Shown: piece by piece, positions 51,462-60,164 of the stretch | Position numbering within the stretch: position 1 is the first letter of the stretch | How the letters are laid out: each line of letters starts with the position of its first letter | Notes under the pieces: model-generated | Seen by the model: only the letters and a program-made list of their open reading frames with translations | Databases searched by the model: none | What the model was told of the DNA's origin: nothing | Assembly (NCBI GenBank): GCA_040403495.1 | Contig: JBBAKM010000013.1 | Location: 15,773-79,772, forward strand | Source: JABMMZ01 sp040403495 | GTDB lineage: Bacteria > Bacteroidota > Bacteroidia > NS11-12g > UBA955 | DNA length: 64,000 nucleotides | Direction: 5' to 3' | Translations under genes and position numbers: made by a program

Positions 51462-52622
51462 TTAGTCATTCAGTTCATAACGGTCTTTGCCATTCCAGCC
51501 AAATGACAAGCCAAAACGAGCGCCATTATTACTAGGGACAAAAAAGAAATTTAATGGGATATTCATTTTGCCACTTTTGAAGGTTTTTCCAAATGCAAAT
51601 AAGAAACCTGCTGTAGCATTAACGTTTCCTCTGCTATCAGGTCTGCTTACTATACTTAGTTCTTTGTTAGGGAATAAATCTTGGTCAGACTCTAAATACC
51701 ACTTTTCATTACCATTTGCGTCATTTTCATAAAATCCTTTGGCCATTTTTGTTAAATTAAAGGTTGGGCCAAATGCAAACTCCCATCCATTTACGTTATT
51801 TCTCAAACCATTTAAAAAACTAATACTTGGAATGACTCTGCCTTGGTCTAAACCAGTTATTGTTGGAATAAATTCAATCAATGCTTGAAAGTTTCCTTCA
51901 TTTAAGTATTGTTTTTCAAACTGATAGCCAAATTGAAACATCATAGGATAACTTCCGTATCCACCTTCATTGGGTTTGTTTTGAATAACCTCTGCAGCTA
52001 TACCACTAAACCCAACCAATCCGATTCTAGGTCCGTCTGATTTAAGGATTAATTTGTATGGATTGTTCACTGAATTATCAAACTCAGATTTCATGGTTAG
52101 TTTACTTACTGTGTTTTCATCATTAGGGATTTTAAACATCTCGTTAATAGTAATTCTTATCATCATCAATTCATTGCCCGAAATATTTAAAAAATCTTTA
52201 ACCATTGTTTTTTCAAATGAGCCTGTTTTTACATCGAACAATCTAAGAGTTACATTGACTCTGTCTCCCAAAAGTTGAATGCTGCCAGTAAACATTTTAT
52301 CTGTTTTAAAATGCCCCCCCATTTCAGATAAGCAAGTTTTAGAAAAACATCCTGCCGTAATTAAGTTTTCTTTTTTCGAAATGTACTCAATTTCGTAATT
52401 GTCCATTACCTCGTATTGTCCAATTCTGATGAGTTCATTAATAATAAATTGAATGGCTTGTTGCTGATTGAAGTTGTATCCACGTGTATCAAAATCTAAC
52501 ACAGCAATGTCCTCTTTTTGAGGTTTGTCTTTGTTTGCTTGAGCATTAAGGGTGTTGATACCTAATCCTAATAAGATAACAAGTAATACCTGCCATAATT
52601 TGAAGTTGTTTTTTGTATTCAT
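51462..52622 (-). CDS. Exported protein with CsgG-like N-terminal domain
   Basis: 386 aa. Signal peptide MNTKNNFKLWQVLLVILLGLG ... NAQ. Residues about 35-165 (DIAVLDFDTRGYNFNQQQAIQFIINELIRIGQYEVMDN ... KMFTGSIQLLGDRVNVTLRLFD) fit the CsgG/penicillin-binding-activator-like fold of periplasmic proteins. The C-terminal half is beta-strand-rich (GFAFGPTFNLTK-like stretches, ending LSFGWNGKD) and may be a barrel. Role unknown; lipoprotein Cys absent, unlike curli CsgG. Confidence 0.7.
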   Translation of the reverse strand: MNTKNNFKLWQVLLVILLGLGINTLNAQANKDKPQKEDIAVLDFDTRGYNFNQQQAIQFIINELIRIGQYEVMDNYEIEYISKKENLITAGCFSKTCLSEMGGHFKTDKMFTGSIQLLGDRVNVTLRLFDVKTGSFEKTMVKDFLNISGNELMMIRITINEMFKIPNDENTVSKLTMKSEFDNSVNNPYKLILKSDGPRIGLVGFSGIAAEVIQNKPNEGGYGSYPMMFQFGYQFEKQYLNEGNFQALIEFIPTITGLDQGRVIPSISFLNGLRNNVNGWEFAFGPTFNLTKMAKGFYENDANGNEKWYLESDQDLFPNKELSIVSRPDSRGNVNATAGFLFAFGKTFKSGKMNIPLNFFFVPSNNGARFGLSFGWNGKDRYELND

Positions 52623-52865
52623 ATCAATAAAAATTTATTGATGCAAAATTGTTACACAATTTAAATGCGTAATTATTGATTAACGAAAGACAATTTTAGT
52701 TAATAAGGTTGAGCCATAATAAAACTAAAAGTAAGGATATAAGCCTTCGTTTTTGGCAAATTTCCCAAAAGGATTTATCTGCTTTTGTGATTTTTGCAAA
52801 CATACAGAGTGTAAATTTGCAAAAAACGCAAAAAGAAGAGTTTAGATGAGTTTAAGAAATTCTAT

Positions 52866-53624
52866 TTACCATTCTGCACCTGGATAGGCTCTTTGCAGGA
52901 ATTGCATTTCAGCCAAAACAAAACCCAAGTGTTCGGAGTGTAGTCCTGTTTTTCCGCCTTTTTGAGTTACTTTAGTCTCAGGGTATAGGAGAGTTGCTTC
53001 GGTCAATATTGCATTAACCTTTTGTTCCCACAGAGGTTTAATTAAGCTTATATCAGCACCAAAGCCAAGTTCAGCAGCTTTTATTTCGGTTTCTGAGGGC
53101 ATAAATAGTTCTGAAGTATAGTCCCACAAATCTTCCAAGGCTGTTTTGGTTTTTTGGTGACTAACTTCTGTGCCATCGCCTAATCGAATGACCCACTCAC
53201 TGCTCCATTTAAGGTGGTAAGTACATTCTTTAAGTGATTTTATTGCAATAGAACGAATGTTTTCATCATTGCTTTGGCATAAAGCCGTCATTTGGTAAAA
53301 GTGAAATACATCAAAGAAAAATTGTCTTACAATAGTGTAAGCCCAATCAATATTTGGTTGTTCTACTAACAAAAGATTTCTATATTCTAAAACATCTCTA
53401 AGGAAAGCAACAGTATCTTCTGTCGTATTGCCTCCTTTAAGTTTAGCGATGTAGTTGTATAAATTACGAGCTTCACCAAATAAATCGAGAGAAATGTTTG
53501 TTAAAGCAATGTCTTGTTCTAAGATTGGTCCATGTCCACACCATTCGGCATTTCTTTGACCTAATATCATAGAATTATCGGCCAAGTGTAAAAGGTAGTC
53601 GATTCGAATATTTTGATGGTCCAT
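52866..53624 (-). CDS. paaC: Phenylacetyl-CoA epoxidase, structural subunit PaaC
   Basis: 252 aa. DNSMILGQRNAEWCGHGPILEQDIALTNISLDLFGEAR is the PaaC N-terminal block, FFFDVFHFYQM and STYHLKWSSEWVIRLGDGTEVSH-type sequence follow. PaaC is a ferritin-like scaffold subunit of the oxygenase that makes the ring-1,2-epoxide of phenylacetyl-CoA in aerobic phenylacetate catabolism. Translationally tight with paaB (4-base gap). The reductase and the other accessory genes paaE and paaD are not downstream. Confidence 0.94.
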   Translation of the reverse strand: MDHQNIRIDYLLHLADNSMILGQRNAEWCGHGPILEQDIALTNISLDLFGEARNLYNYIAKLKGGNTTEDTVAFLRDVLEYRNLLLVEQPNIDWAYTIVRQFFFDVFHFYQMTALCQSNDENIRSIAIKSLKECTYHLKWSSEWVIRLGDGTEVSHQKTKTALEDLWDYTSELFMPSETEIKAAELGFGADISLIKPLWEQKVNAILTEATLLYPETKVTQKGGKTGLHSEHLGFVLAEMQFLQRAYPGAEW

Positions 53625-53628
53625 TCTT

Positions 53629-53916
53629 TTACATGTGGTTTAATTCTTCGGGAAGGACGTAGAAAGTAGGGTGCCTATATATTTTGTCATTAGCAGGTTC
53701 AAACAACGCATCTTGCTCGTTAGGTTCGCTTGCATGTAAATTTTTGCTTTCAACAACCCATATACTAACGCCTTCCATTCTTCTGGTGTAAACATCTCTG
53801 GCATTTTCTATTGCCATGTCAACATCTACAGCGTGTAAACTACCAACATGTTTGTGGTTTAATCCTTGTTTAGATCTTATAAAAACCTCCCAAAGAGGCC
53901 ATTCTTTTTGATTCAT
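53629..53916 (-). CDS. paaB: Phenylacetyl-CoA epoxidase subunit PaaB
   Basis: 95 aa. MNQKEWPLWEVFIRSKQGLNHKHVGSLHAVDVDMAIENARDVYTRR is the defining PaaB sequence, ending PTFYVLPEELNHM. PaaB is a small subunit needed for assembly of the PaaABCE complex. Located 3 bases after paaA, within one operon. Confidence 0.95.
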   Translation of the reverse strand: MNQKEWPLWEVFIRSKQGLNHKHVGSLHAVDVDMAIENARDVYTRRMEGVSIWVVESKNLHASEPNEQDALFEPANDKIYRHPTFYVLPEELNHM

Positions 53917-53919
53917 AAT

Positions 53920-54864
53920 TTATGCTGCTTGTGTGTTTTTTCTTTTACTTCTTTTTTCCGCAAAAGCTGTAGCTGCTTCGCGAACCCATTCTCCTTTGTT
54001 CCAAGCATCTACTCTAGCTTTTAGCCTTTGTTTATTGCATGGTCCATTTCCCGCAATCACTTGATTGAATTCGTCCCAATTGATAGTTCCGAAATCATAA
54101 TGACCTCTTTCTTCATTCCATTTCAAATCCTTATCAGGTATCGTTAATCCCAATAATTCAGCTTGTGGAATGGTTACATCAATGAATTTTTGTCTAAGTT
54201 CGTCATTGCTAAAACGTTTTATTTTCCATTTCATGCTTTGAGCAGTGTTAGGCGAATTGTCATCATTAGGTCCGAACATCATAATACTTGGCCACCACCA
54301 TCTGTTTAGTGCATCTTGAGCCATTGCTTTTTGCTCAGGAGTTCCTTTGCTTAAAGTTAGCATTATTTCATAACCTTGACGTTGGTGAAAGCTTTCTTCT
54401 TTACATACTCTTACCATTGCTCTAGCGTATGGACCATAACTGGTTCTGCAAAGTGGTACTTGATTCATTATCGCAGCACCATCTACCAACCAACCTATTG
54501 CACCCATGTCTGCCCAAGTTAATGTAGGGTAATTGAAAATACTGCTGTATTTTGCCTTGCCAGAGTGAAGGTCGTTGTACATTTCATCGCGGCTCATACC
54601 CAAAGTTTCAGCAGCAGAATACAAATATAAACCATGTCCTGCTTCGTCTTGAACTTTGGCAAGTAAAGCTACTTTTCTTCTAAGGTTGGGAGCGCGGGTA
54701 ATCCAATTTCCCTCAGGAAGCATGCCTACAATTTCACTGTGAGCATGTTGAGAAATCTGTCTTAGTAAAGTTTTGCGATACTTTTCAGGCATCCAATCTT
54801 TAGGTTCGATTTTGATTTCGTTTTCTAACTTCTCATCAAACAATTTTTCAAGATTTATTTCCAT
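53920..54864 (-). CDS. paaA: Phenylacetyl-CoA epoxidase catalytic subunit PaaA
   Basis: 314 aa. Diiron ligands visible in HAHSEIVGMLPEGNW (E), KVQDEAGHGLYLYS (E, H), and RVCKEESFHQRQGYEIML (E, E, H). The family hydroxylates or epoxidises phenylacetyl-CoA, committing it to the ring-opening pathway and requiring O2 and NADPH. It is first in the paaABC operon with two tandem TATATTTG boxes just upstream. It shows the organism can use aromatic acids aerobically. Confidence 0.97.
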   Translation of the reverse strand: MEINLEKLFDEKLENEIKIEPKDWMPEKYRKTLLRQISQHAHSEIVGMLPEGNWITRAPNLRRKVALLAKVQDEAGHGLYLYSAAETLGMSRDEMYNDLHSGKAKYSSIFNYPTLTWADMGAIGWLVDGAAIMNQVPLCRTSYGPYARAMVRVCKEESFHQRQGYEIMLTLSKGTPEQKAMAQDALNRWWWPSIMMFGPNDDNSPNTAQSMKWKIKRFSNDELRQKFIDVTIPQAELLGLTIPDKDLKWNEERGHYDFGTINWDEFNQVIAGNGPCNKQRLKARVDAWNKGEWVREAATAFAEKRSKRKNTQAA

Positions 54865-54866
54865 TT

Positions 54867-54887
54867 CAAATATAATTTACAAATATA
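54867..54887 (-). promoter_or_regulatory. Two tandem -7 boxes upstream of paaA
   Basis: The minus strand reads TATATTTG twice (54880-54887 and 54867-54874), 15 and 2 bases before ATG 54864. Either may serve; the upstream copy gives a normal short leader. Confidence 0.45.
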
Positions 54888-55000
54888 AAGTTTAACACTT
54901 TTCCAAGCAAGTTGTTTTTAAAGGAATTAATAATTATAAAATATGACAAGAATCAGTTTTGTAACTAATTTTAATTCACATCAATGAGTCTTTTAATATT

Positions 55001-55008
55001 TAATTTTG
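55001..55008 (+). promoter_or_regulatory. -7 box for the first USP gene
   Basis: TAATTTTG ends 6 bases before ATG 55015, leaving almost no leader if that codon is used (18 bases if ATG 55027 is used). Confidence 0.4.
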
Positions 55009-55014
55009 TGACAA

Positions 55015-55854
55015 ATGATAAATACAATGAAAAAGTCGAAATACATATTGGTTGCTCATGATTTTTCTGAGGCTTCAAAAAATGCACTGAAAGTGGCTGC
55101 ACAAATAGCAGATGCAACGCAATCAAGATTGTTTATTTTAAATGTTTTACCCATCACTGTAATGTCCGATGTTGAGTATGCCTATACTTATTCTCCCGAT
55201 TCGGATATTCAGAGAAACACGACATTAATGAGAAGGGCTATTAGTTTTTTGAAACGCGACCATCCTCAGTTGAACATGACCTTTAGCGTGACTTATGCTT
55301 ATGTTATTCCTGCTATTTTGGAGGCAATAAAATCATACAATCCTTGGCTTACTATTTTAGGGGTTAAAAAACGTTCAGGGCTTGACCGTGTTATTTTTGG
55401 TGATGTATGCACCGAACTAGTCGATAAAGTAGATGAACCAATTTTAGTAATTCCTATGAATGTTAAGTCGTTTGAAACCAAACATGTGGTTTACGCGTGG
55501 GATGGATTGAATATGCAAACTGCTCACCTCCATTTGTTGAAAAAGTTGATGAGCAAAGAAAAACAATTAGTTTCTGCTATCAACGTGACTCACTACGATG
55601 ATAAAGTTCAAAAGAATGCGATTGAATACAAAAAGATATTAGCAAAGTATTTATATAATCACAAAACAGATGTGGTTCAAATTCAAGGGTTAGATAAGCC
55701 GCAAACGATAAGTAATTATCTTGCTAAAATTAAGCCCGATTTGTTGGTCGTGGTCGCACATTACTATGGCTTTTTTCAAAAATTATTTCATAAAAGTTTT
55801 TCTAAACAAGCGCTTCGTTTTGCCAAATCTCCGGTTCTTGTTATTAAAAAATAA
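55015..55854 (+). CDS. Tandem-domain universal stress protein (first copy)
   Basis: 279 aa with two UspA-type domains. The first (KYILVAHDFSEASKNALKVAAQIA ... LTILGVKKRSGLDRVIFGDVCTELVDKVDEPILVIP) contains the G-x2-G-x9-G-like ATP-binding run GVKKRSGLDRVIFGDV. The second is more diverged (VVYAWDGLNMQTAHLHLLKKL ... KSPVLVIKK). ATP-binding stress responders, cytoplasmic. An alternative start at 55027 (MKKSKYI) is possible. A paralogue lies at 58354 on the other side of the P-type ATPase gene. Confidence 0.9.
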   Translation: MINTMKKSKYILVAHDFSEASKNALKVAAQIADATQSRLFILNVLPITVMSDVEYAYTYSPDSDIQRNTTLMRRAISFLKRDHPQLNMTFSVTYAYVIPAILEAIKSYNPWLTILGVKKRSGLDRVIFGDVCTELVDKVDEPILVIPMNVKSFETKHVVYAWDGLNMQTAHLHLLKKLMSKEKQLVSAINVTHYDDKVQKNAIEYKKILAKYLYNHKTDVVQIQGLDKPQTISNYLAKIKPDLLVVVAHYYGFFQKLFHKSFSKQALRFAKSPVLVIKK

Positions 55855-55863
55855 TTAGATTTC

Positions 55864-58275
55864 ATGAAAGGCAACACAATTGATGAAAGTGATATTCAAA
55901 CAGAGGTAGATGTAAAATGTACACACTGTGGTTTGCCCTGTGTTGAACAGCCAGTTGTAAAAAACGAAAATACATTCTGCTGTCAAGGTTGTGCTGCTGT
56001 GTATGATTTGCTCAATCAGAATGACTTATGTCAATATTATGACAATGAAAAAGGATTAAAACCTGAAACAACGGATGTTTCTGAATTTGAATTTTTAGAC
56101 GAAAAAGAATCTTCTAGTAAGTTTGTGGTTTTTAGTCAAGGTAATTCGGTTCAATATCGTTTTTTTATACCGGGAATGCATTGCAATTCTTGTATTTACC
56201 TATTAGAAAGATTAGAGCGACTGAATCCAGGGATAAATTCTTCGAGAGTCGATTTTTTCAATAAAGAATTATTAGTAACGGTTGACCAATCCAGTGTCAA
56301 ATTGTCGGAAATTGTAGTGCTTTTATTTCATTTAGGTTATAAGCCTGACTTAACTTTATCGAATCTTTCGGGAGTTAAAAAAAGAAAGTATTCTGAACGT
56401 TCTGTAAAAATAGGAATAGCTGGTTTTGCTTTTGGTAATATTATGATGTTGAGCTTTCCTGAATATTTAGGCTTGTCTTTGGATGCCAGTAGTTTGGTGC
56501 TTAAAAGATGGTTCGATTATATCAGTTTAGTTTTGGCACTTCCTGTTTTGTTTTATTGTTCGACTGAATTTTTTGAAAGTTCTTTTAAAGCAATCAGGCA
56601 GAAAACATTGAATATCGATTTGCCGGTAATGATTGCTGTGGTTGCCACTTTTTTGCGTAGTCTTTATGAATTGTTTGTCAATCATCAATCTGGCTATTTT
56701 GATAGCATGACAGGGATTGTTTTTTTATTATTAGTAGGTCGATATTTTCAAGATTTAACATACCATTCACTCACTTTCGATCGCGATTATAAATCCTACT
56801 TTCCATTGTCAGCAAGATTGCTTACTTCGCTTAATCAAATTAAGGTGGTTAATATTCACCAATTGAAACGCGATGATATTATTGAGTTGCGAAATGGTGA
56901 ATTAGTGCCTGCTGACTCTACGGTTGTTTCCCCTTTTATAACAGTGGATTACAGTTTTATTACAGGAGAATCCATTCCTGTTGCCCTTTCTTTGGGTGAA
57001 AAAGTATATGCAGGTGCAAAAATAGCTGGCAATACAGCTCAACTTAAACTAATGACTGATACGGATAATAGTCGTTTAGTTAAACTTTGGTCGGTGGAGA
57101 AAACCAAGGATGAAAAGGAAGATTCTTTGACCGAAAATATCAATTATTATTTTACTTTAGGATTGTTGCTTATCAGTGCTTTTGCTTTTATTTACCAATA
57201 TCAGGTGAATGGAGTGGGAGAGGCTTTTAAGTCTTTAACGAGTGTGTTGATTGTGGCTTGTCCTTGTATTTTATTATTAGCAACCAATTTTGCCAATGGT
57301 CATTTGTTACGGAGTTTGAAAGAAAATGGTTTGTTTGTTAAAAACAAGCAAACGATTAACTTATTAAGAAAATGTGACACCATTGTGTTTGATAAAACAG
57401 GAACGCTTACCGACAATAGTCATTATATCATTGAGGATTTTACAAATTTAAATGCTATTGAAAAGCAGAAAATGGGATTAATTTGTCATCAGTCTATCCA
57501 TCCATACAGTGTAGCATTAAGCAATGCTTATTACACTTACACGCCAAACAAGACTTTGAAGGCTTTTACTGATATTGCAGGCAAGGGTTTACAAGGTGAA
57601 GTGGATGGTCAATTACTTCGATTAGGTTCCGCTAAGTTTATTGGGGCAGAATCCTCAGAAGAAGCTCAAAACAGTGGTGTAATTCATGTCGAAATTGATA
57701 AGATTTACAGAGGTTACTTTGAGTTAAGGCATGACATTAGAACAGAAGCAAAGTCAGTTTTAGAGGCTTTAAAAACCCAAAATTACGACTTGTTTTTATC
57801 GAGTGGCGACACAGAGTTGAACCAAGAAATAGACAGGAATTGGTTTAGCAAAGTCTTTATCAAACAACAGCCTGAGGATAAAGTAACGCTGATAAAATCT
57901 TTGAAAAACGAAGGAAAGGTTGTGTGTATGGCAGGCGATGGGTTAAACGATGCTCCTGCTTTAAAAGAGGCAGATATTGCCATTTCTGTTGCCGACAATA
58001 CCAGTAGTTTTTTTCCGGCTTGCGATGTGTTAATTAAAGCAGAACAGTTGGGGAAATTGCCGACATTGCTTAAGTTTGTCAATGCTGCAAAATGGGTTAT
58101 TATTATCAGTTTTGTATTTTCATTACTATACAATGTTGTGGGATTGTATTTTGCCATTACAGCGCAATTGTCGCCATTAATTGCTGCCATATTAATGCCT
58201 AGTAGTTCCATGACCATGTTGGTTTTAACGTGGGTGTTAACCGTGGGGATTAAAAAAAGTTATAGATTGAAATAA
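55864..58275 (+). CDS. P1B-type copper-transporting ATPase (CcoI-like)
   Basis: 803 aa. An N-terminal Cys-rich metal-binding segment (CTHCGLPCVE, FCCQGCAAVY), then an HMA domain with GMHCNSCI, then membrane helices. Ion-site CPC in VACPCILLLA, phosphorylation site DKTGTLTD, TGES, SIHP histidine motif and GDGLNDAPAL nucleotide motif. The Cys-rich N-terminus plus CPC is as in CcoI/FixI pumps that supply copper for cbb3 oxidase assembly. No cbb3 genes adjacent. It is 9 bases after the USP gene, so probably one operon. Confidence 0.93.
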   Translation: MKGNTIDESDIQTEVDVKCTHCGLPCVEQPVVKNENTFCCQGCAAVYDLLNQNDLCQYYDNEKGLKPETTDVSEFEFLDEKESSSKFVVFSQGNSVQYRFFIPGMHCNSCIYLLERLERLNPGINSSRVDFFNKELLVTVDQSSVKLSEIVVLLFHLGYKPDLTLSNLSGVKKRKYSERSVKIGIAGFAFGNIMMLSFPEYLGLSLDASSLVLKRWFDYISLVLALPVLFYCSTEFFESSFKAIRQKTLNIDLPVMIAVVATFLRSLYELFVNHQSGYFDSMTGIVFLLLVGRYFQDLTYHSLTFDRDYKSYFPLSARLLTSLNQIKVVNIHQLKRDDIIELRNGELVPADSTVVSPFITVDYSFITGESIPVALSLGEKVYAGAKIAGNTAQLKLMTDTDNSRLVKLWSVEKTKDEKEDSLTENINYYFTLGLLLISAFAFIYQYQVNGVGEAFKSLTSVLIVACPCILLLATNFANGHLLRSLKENGLFVKNKQTINLLRKCDTIVFDKTGTLTDNSHYIIEDFTNLNAIEKQKMGLICHQSIHPYSVALSNAYYTYTPNKTLKAFTDIAGKGLQGEVDGQLLRLGSAKFIGAESSEEAQNSGVIHVEIDKIYRGYFELRHDIRTEAKSVLEALKTQNYDLFLSSGDTELNQEIDRNWFSKVFIKQQPEDKVTLIKSLKNEGKVVCMAGDGLNDAPALKEADIAISVADNTSSFFPACDVLIKAEQLGKLPTLLKFVNAAKWVIIISFVFSLLYNVVGLYFAITAQLSPLIAAILMPSSSMTMLVLTWVLTVGIKKSYRLK

Positions 58276-58325
58276 ATGTGGCTGAAAGTTAATACACAAT
58301 TAATCTTAATATACTCTTAAAGTGT

Positions 58326-58333
58326 TATTTTTG
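58326..58333 (+). promoter_or_regulatory. -7 box for the second USP gene
   Basis: TATTTTTG, 20 bases before ATG 58354. Confidence 0.45.
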
Positions 58334-58353
58334 AACTTCTTAATAATAAACCA

Positions 58354-59178
58354 ATGAAACCAACAACAACCATTTTCGCTGCACACGATTTTTCTAAACC
58401 ATCCAAAAATGCGCTTAATATTGCCGCAGAGTTGGCTTTGAAAACCCAATCAACTCTTTTTGTTTACCACGTGTTGTCTTCAGCTGCCATAACAGACAAT
58501 GTAAATTTAGTGAATTTTTCAGCAGACATTTCGCTTAACAGAGCCATGGGTGCTTTAAAACGTTCGGTCTTGGCTTTGAAAAAACAATTTCCAGGTTTAA
58601 AGATAGAGTTTGATTTAGGTTCAGGATTTTTAGTAACCACTATCTCTGATAAAATCAAAGAAATCAATCCTTGGCTCTCTGTATTAGGGGTCAAAAAAAG
58701 AACAGGATTCGATAAAATGATATTTGGTGATGTTTGTTCAGTTTTGGTTGATAAGGTTGATGTGCCTATGTTGGTTATCCCAAACAATTATAAAGATTTG
58801 AAGTTGGATAAATTAAGCTATGCATGGGATGGGGATACTCTTGAAACCAGTCAATTAAAACCTTTGAATACTTTATTGGGTGACCAACTCAGTGAAATAC
58901 TTGTTTTGAATGTGACTCACTACGATGATACCGTCTTGAAAAAATCAAATACGTTTAAATCGGCATTGCAAAAAATGTTCAAATTGCATACAGTAGAAAT
59001 TAAGCATGTTATGGGTTTGGATACTATTAAAACAATGGAAGAGGCTTTGTTGGAAATTAAACCTGATTTGCTAGTTGTTTACAAACACCACGAAAGTTTT
59101 TGGCAACGCTTGTTTCACAAGAGCTTTTCAAAAAAAGCCATTCAATTTAGCCATTCACCCGTTTTGGTGCTTAAATAG
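58354..59178 (+). CDS. Tandem-domain universal stress protein (second copy)
   Basis: 274 aa, clear paralogue of the protein at 55015: TTIFAAHDFSKPSKNALNIAAELA, LSVLGVKKRTGFDKMIFGDVCSVLVDKVDVPMLVIP, and the diverged second domain (LSYAWDGDTLETSQLKPL ... SHSPVLVLK). The shared GVKKR(S/T)G-D---FGDVC run shows a duplication. It has its own -7 box. Position beside the copper-pump gene suggests metal or microaerobic stress, but this is inference. Confidence 0.9.
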   Translation: MKPTTTIFAAHDFSKPSKNALNIAAELALKTQSTLFVYHVLSSAAITDNVNLVNFSADISLNRAMGALKRSVLALKKQFPGLKIEFDLGSGFLVTTISDKIKEINPWLSVLGVKKRTGFDKMIFGDVCSVLVDKVDVPMLVIPNNYKDLKLDKLSYAWDGDTLETSQLKPLNTLLGDQLSEILVLNVTHYDDTVLKKSNTFKSALQKMFKLHTVEIKHVMGLDTIKTMEEALLEIKPDLLVVYKHHESFWQRLFHKSFSKKAIQFSHSPVLVLK

Positions 59179-59205
59179 TCAATAAAGAAATAGAGTTTAG
59201 AAACT

Positions 59206-59280
59206 GTTGGAGGCTTTGAGAAGGTGGCCTAAATGATTTGAGGCAATTAGCGCCAATTGATTTAAGCGACTGTTGTTGGC
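59206..59280. repeat. Degenerate attC-like element C
   Basis: The left half GGAGGCTTTGAGAAGGTGGC and right half CGCCAATTGATTTAAGCGAC, CTGTTGTTGGC, resemble the matching arms of elements at 60021 and 63883, but core sites are not intact. It lies immediately 3' of vapC, where a cassette attC would be. Confidence 0.3.
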
Positions 59281-59287
59281 AGATTAG

Positions 59288-59701
59288 CTAACCTTTTAAA
59301 CAGAATTCGTCAGGTGTCAAAACAAGTATTTCACTGTCACGAAAGTCTTTGATATTACGGGTAACAATGCAATCTATATTGTCTATTGTTGATGCACACA
59401 AAATTTGAATTGAATCTTCAAAGTCCTTATGTTTTGAACGAAGTCCTTTTTTTAATACATCAGTGTCGACGGCTATAACGGTTATATAGTCAAGTAAATT
59501 ATACAAAACATCACGTAGTAATTTTTCCTCGAGATATTTTTTTAATAAATAATGAGTTGTCGCAATTGAATGAGAAGAAGTAAATAATTTAATTTTCTTT
59601 TCTTCGGCTTTCTTAAATATTTCTATTGAAAATTTGCTAAATGGCTTTCTGTCAGCTATTAAATCAATAATTATATTCGTGTCTATAAATACCTTTTTCA
59701 T
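59288..59701 (-). CDS. PIN-domain toxin (VapC-like ribonuclease)
   Basis: 137 aa. MKKVFIDTNIIIDLIADRKPF carries the first catalytic Asp, HYLLKKYLEEK follows, and KDFEDSIQILCA and RNIKDFRDSEIL hold the further acidic metal ligands of PIN ribonucleases. VapC toxins cut tRNA or rRNA. It overlaps the antitoxin gene by 4 bases (ATGA), and both lie within the repeat-bounded island at the right of the window. Confidence 0.9.
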   Translation of the reverse strand: MKKVFIDTNIIIDLIADRKPFSKFSIEIFKKAEEKKIKLFTSSHSIATTHYLLKKYLEEKLLRDVLYNLLDYITVIAVDTDVLKKGLRSKHKDFEDSIQILCASTIDNIDCIVTRNIKDFRDSEILVLTPDEFCLKG

Positions 59702-59940
59702 AAGTGTTTTGATTCAAAATAAGAACGTAATTCTTTTTCTTGATCAAAGTTCTTTGGAAGTTTAACAGAGCCTACTATTTTACTCAATTTTGGAGAAAGT
59801 TTTTCTTCGCCGCCTTCTTGTGTTATTGTCTCCAAATAATTTTCAATGAGTTCGGATAAACTTCTTCCTGTGTTTTTTGCGTAGGACTTTGCTCTTTCTA
59901 TTATATTCTTATCTACTGTCAAGGTTAATTTAGTTGTCAT
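59698..59940 (-). CDS. Antitoxin of VapBC-type pair (DUF6364-like ribbon-helix-helix)
   Basis: 80 aa from ATG 59940: MTTKLTLTVDKNIIERAKSYAKNTGRSLSELIENYLETI is a ribbon-helix-helix DNA-binding N-terminus, and the C-terminal half (KLPKNFDQEKELRSYFESKHL) would bind the toxin. This is typical of antitoxins of PIN toxins in Bacteroidota. A TATCTTTG box is 18 bases upstream. A Met seven residues further upstream is rejected because it lies over the promoter. Likely autorepressed. Confidence 0.88.
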   Translation of the reverse strand: MTTKLTLTVDKNIIERAKSYAKNTGRSLSELIENYLETITQEGGEEKLSPKLSKIVGSVKLPKNFDQEKELRSYFESKHL

Positions 59941-59958
59941 AACTACGTGTGTTTTTGA

Positions 59959-59966
59959 CAAAGATA
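59959..59966 (-). promoter_or_regulatory. -7 box for the toxin-antitoxin operon
   Basis: The minus strand reads TATCTTTG, 18 bases before ATG 59940. Confidence 0.45.
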
Positions 59967-60020
59967 CGTATTTAATTTAAAAACGCCAAATTGATTAGTT
60001 AGAGTTTTTGAGGTACAGAC

Positions 60021-60152
60021 GCATAACGTTTCGCAGCTACACGCAGGTGGCGATTTCGGAGACGAAAACTGTCTGCCACCAACGGGCTTGATACGAAGCA
60101 CAAAGCTTGATTTAACCACTGAACCGCCAATTTATTGTAGGTGCTGTTAGGC
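60021..60152 (-). repeat. attC-like palindromic element A
   Basis: 132 bp. On the minus strand it runs from GCCTAAC (fits RYYYAAC) to GTTATGC (one mismatch to GTTRRRY). Its outer arms pair: GCACCTACAATAAATTGGCG with the complement of GCAGCTACACGCAGGTGGCG. A 35-bp segment (60095-60129) recurs identically at 63957-63991. It lies directly 3' of the three-gene minus-strand operon. No ORF crosses it credibly. Confidence 0.6.
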
Positions 60153-60164
60153 GATGCCTTTATA

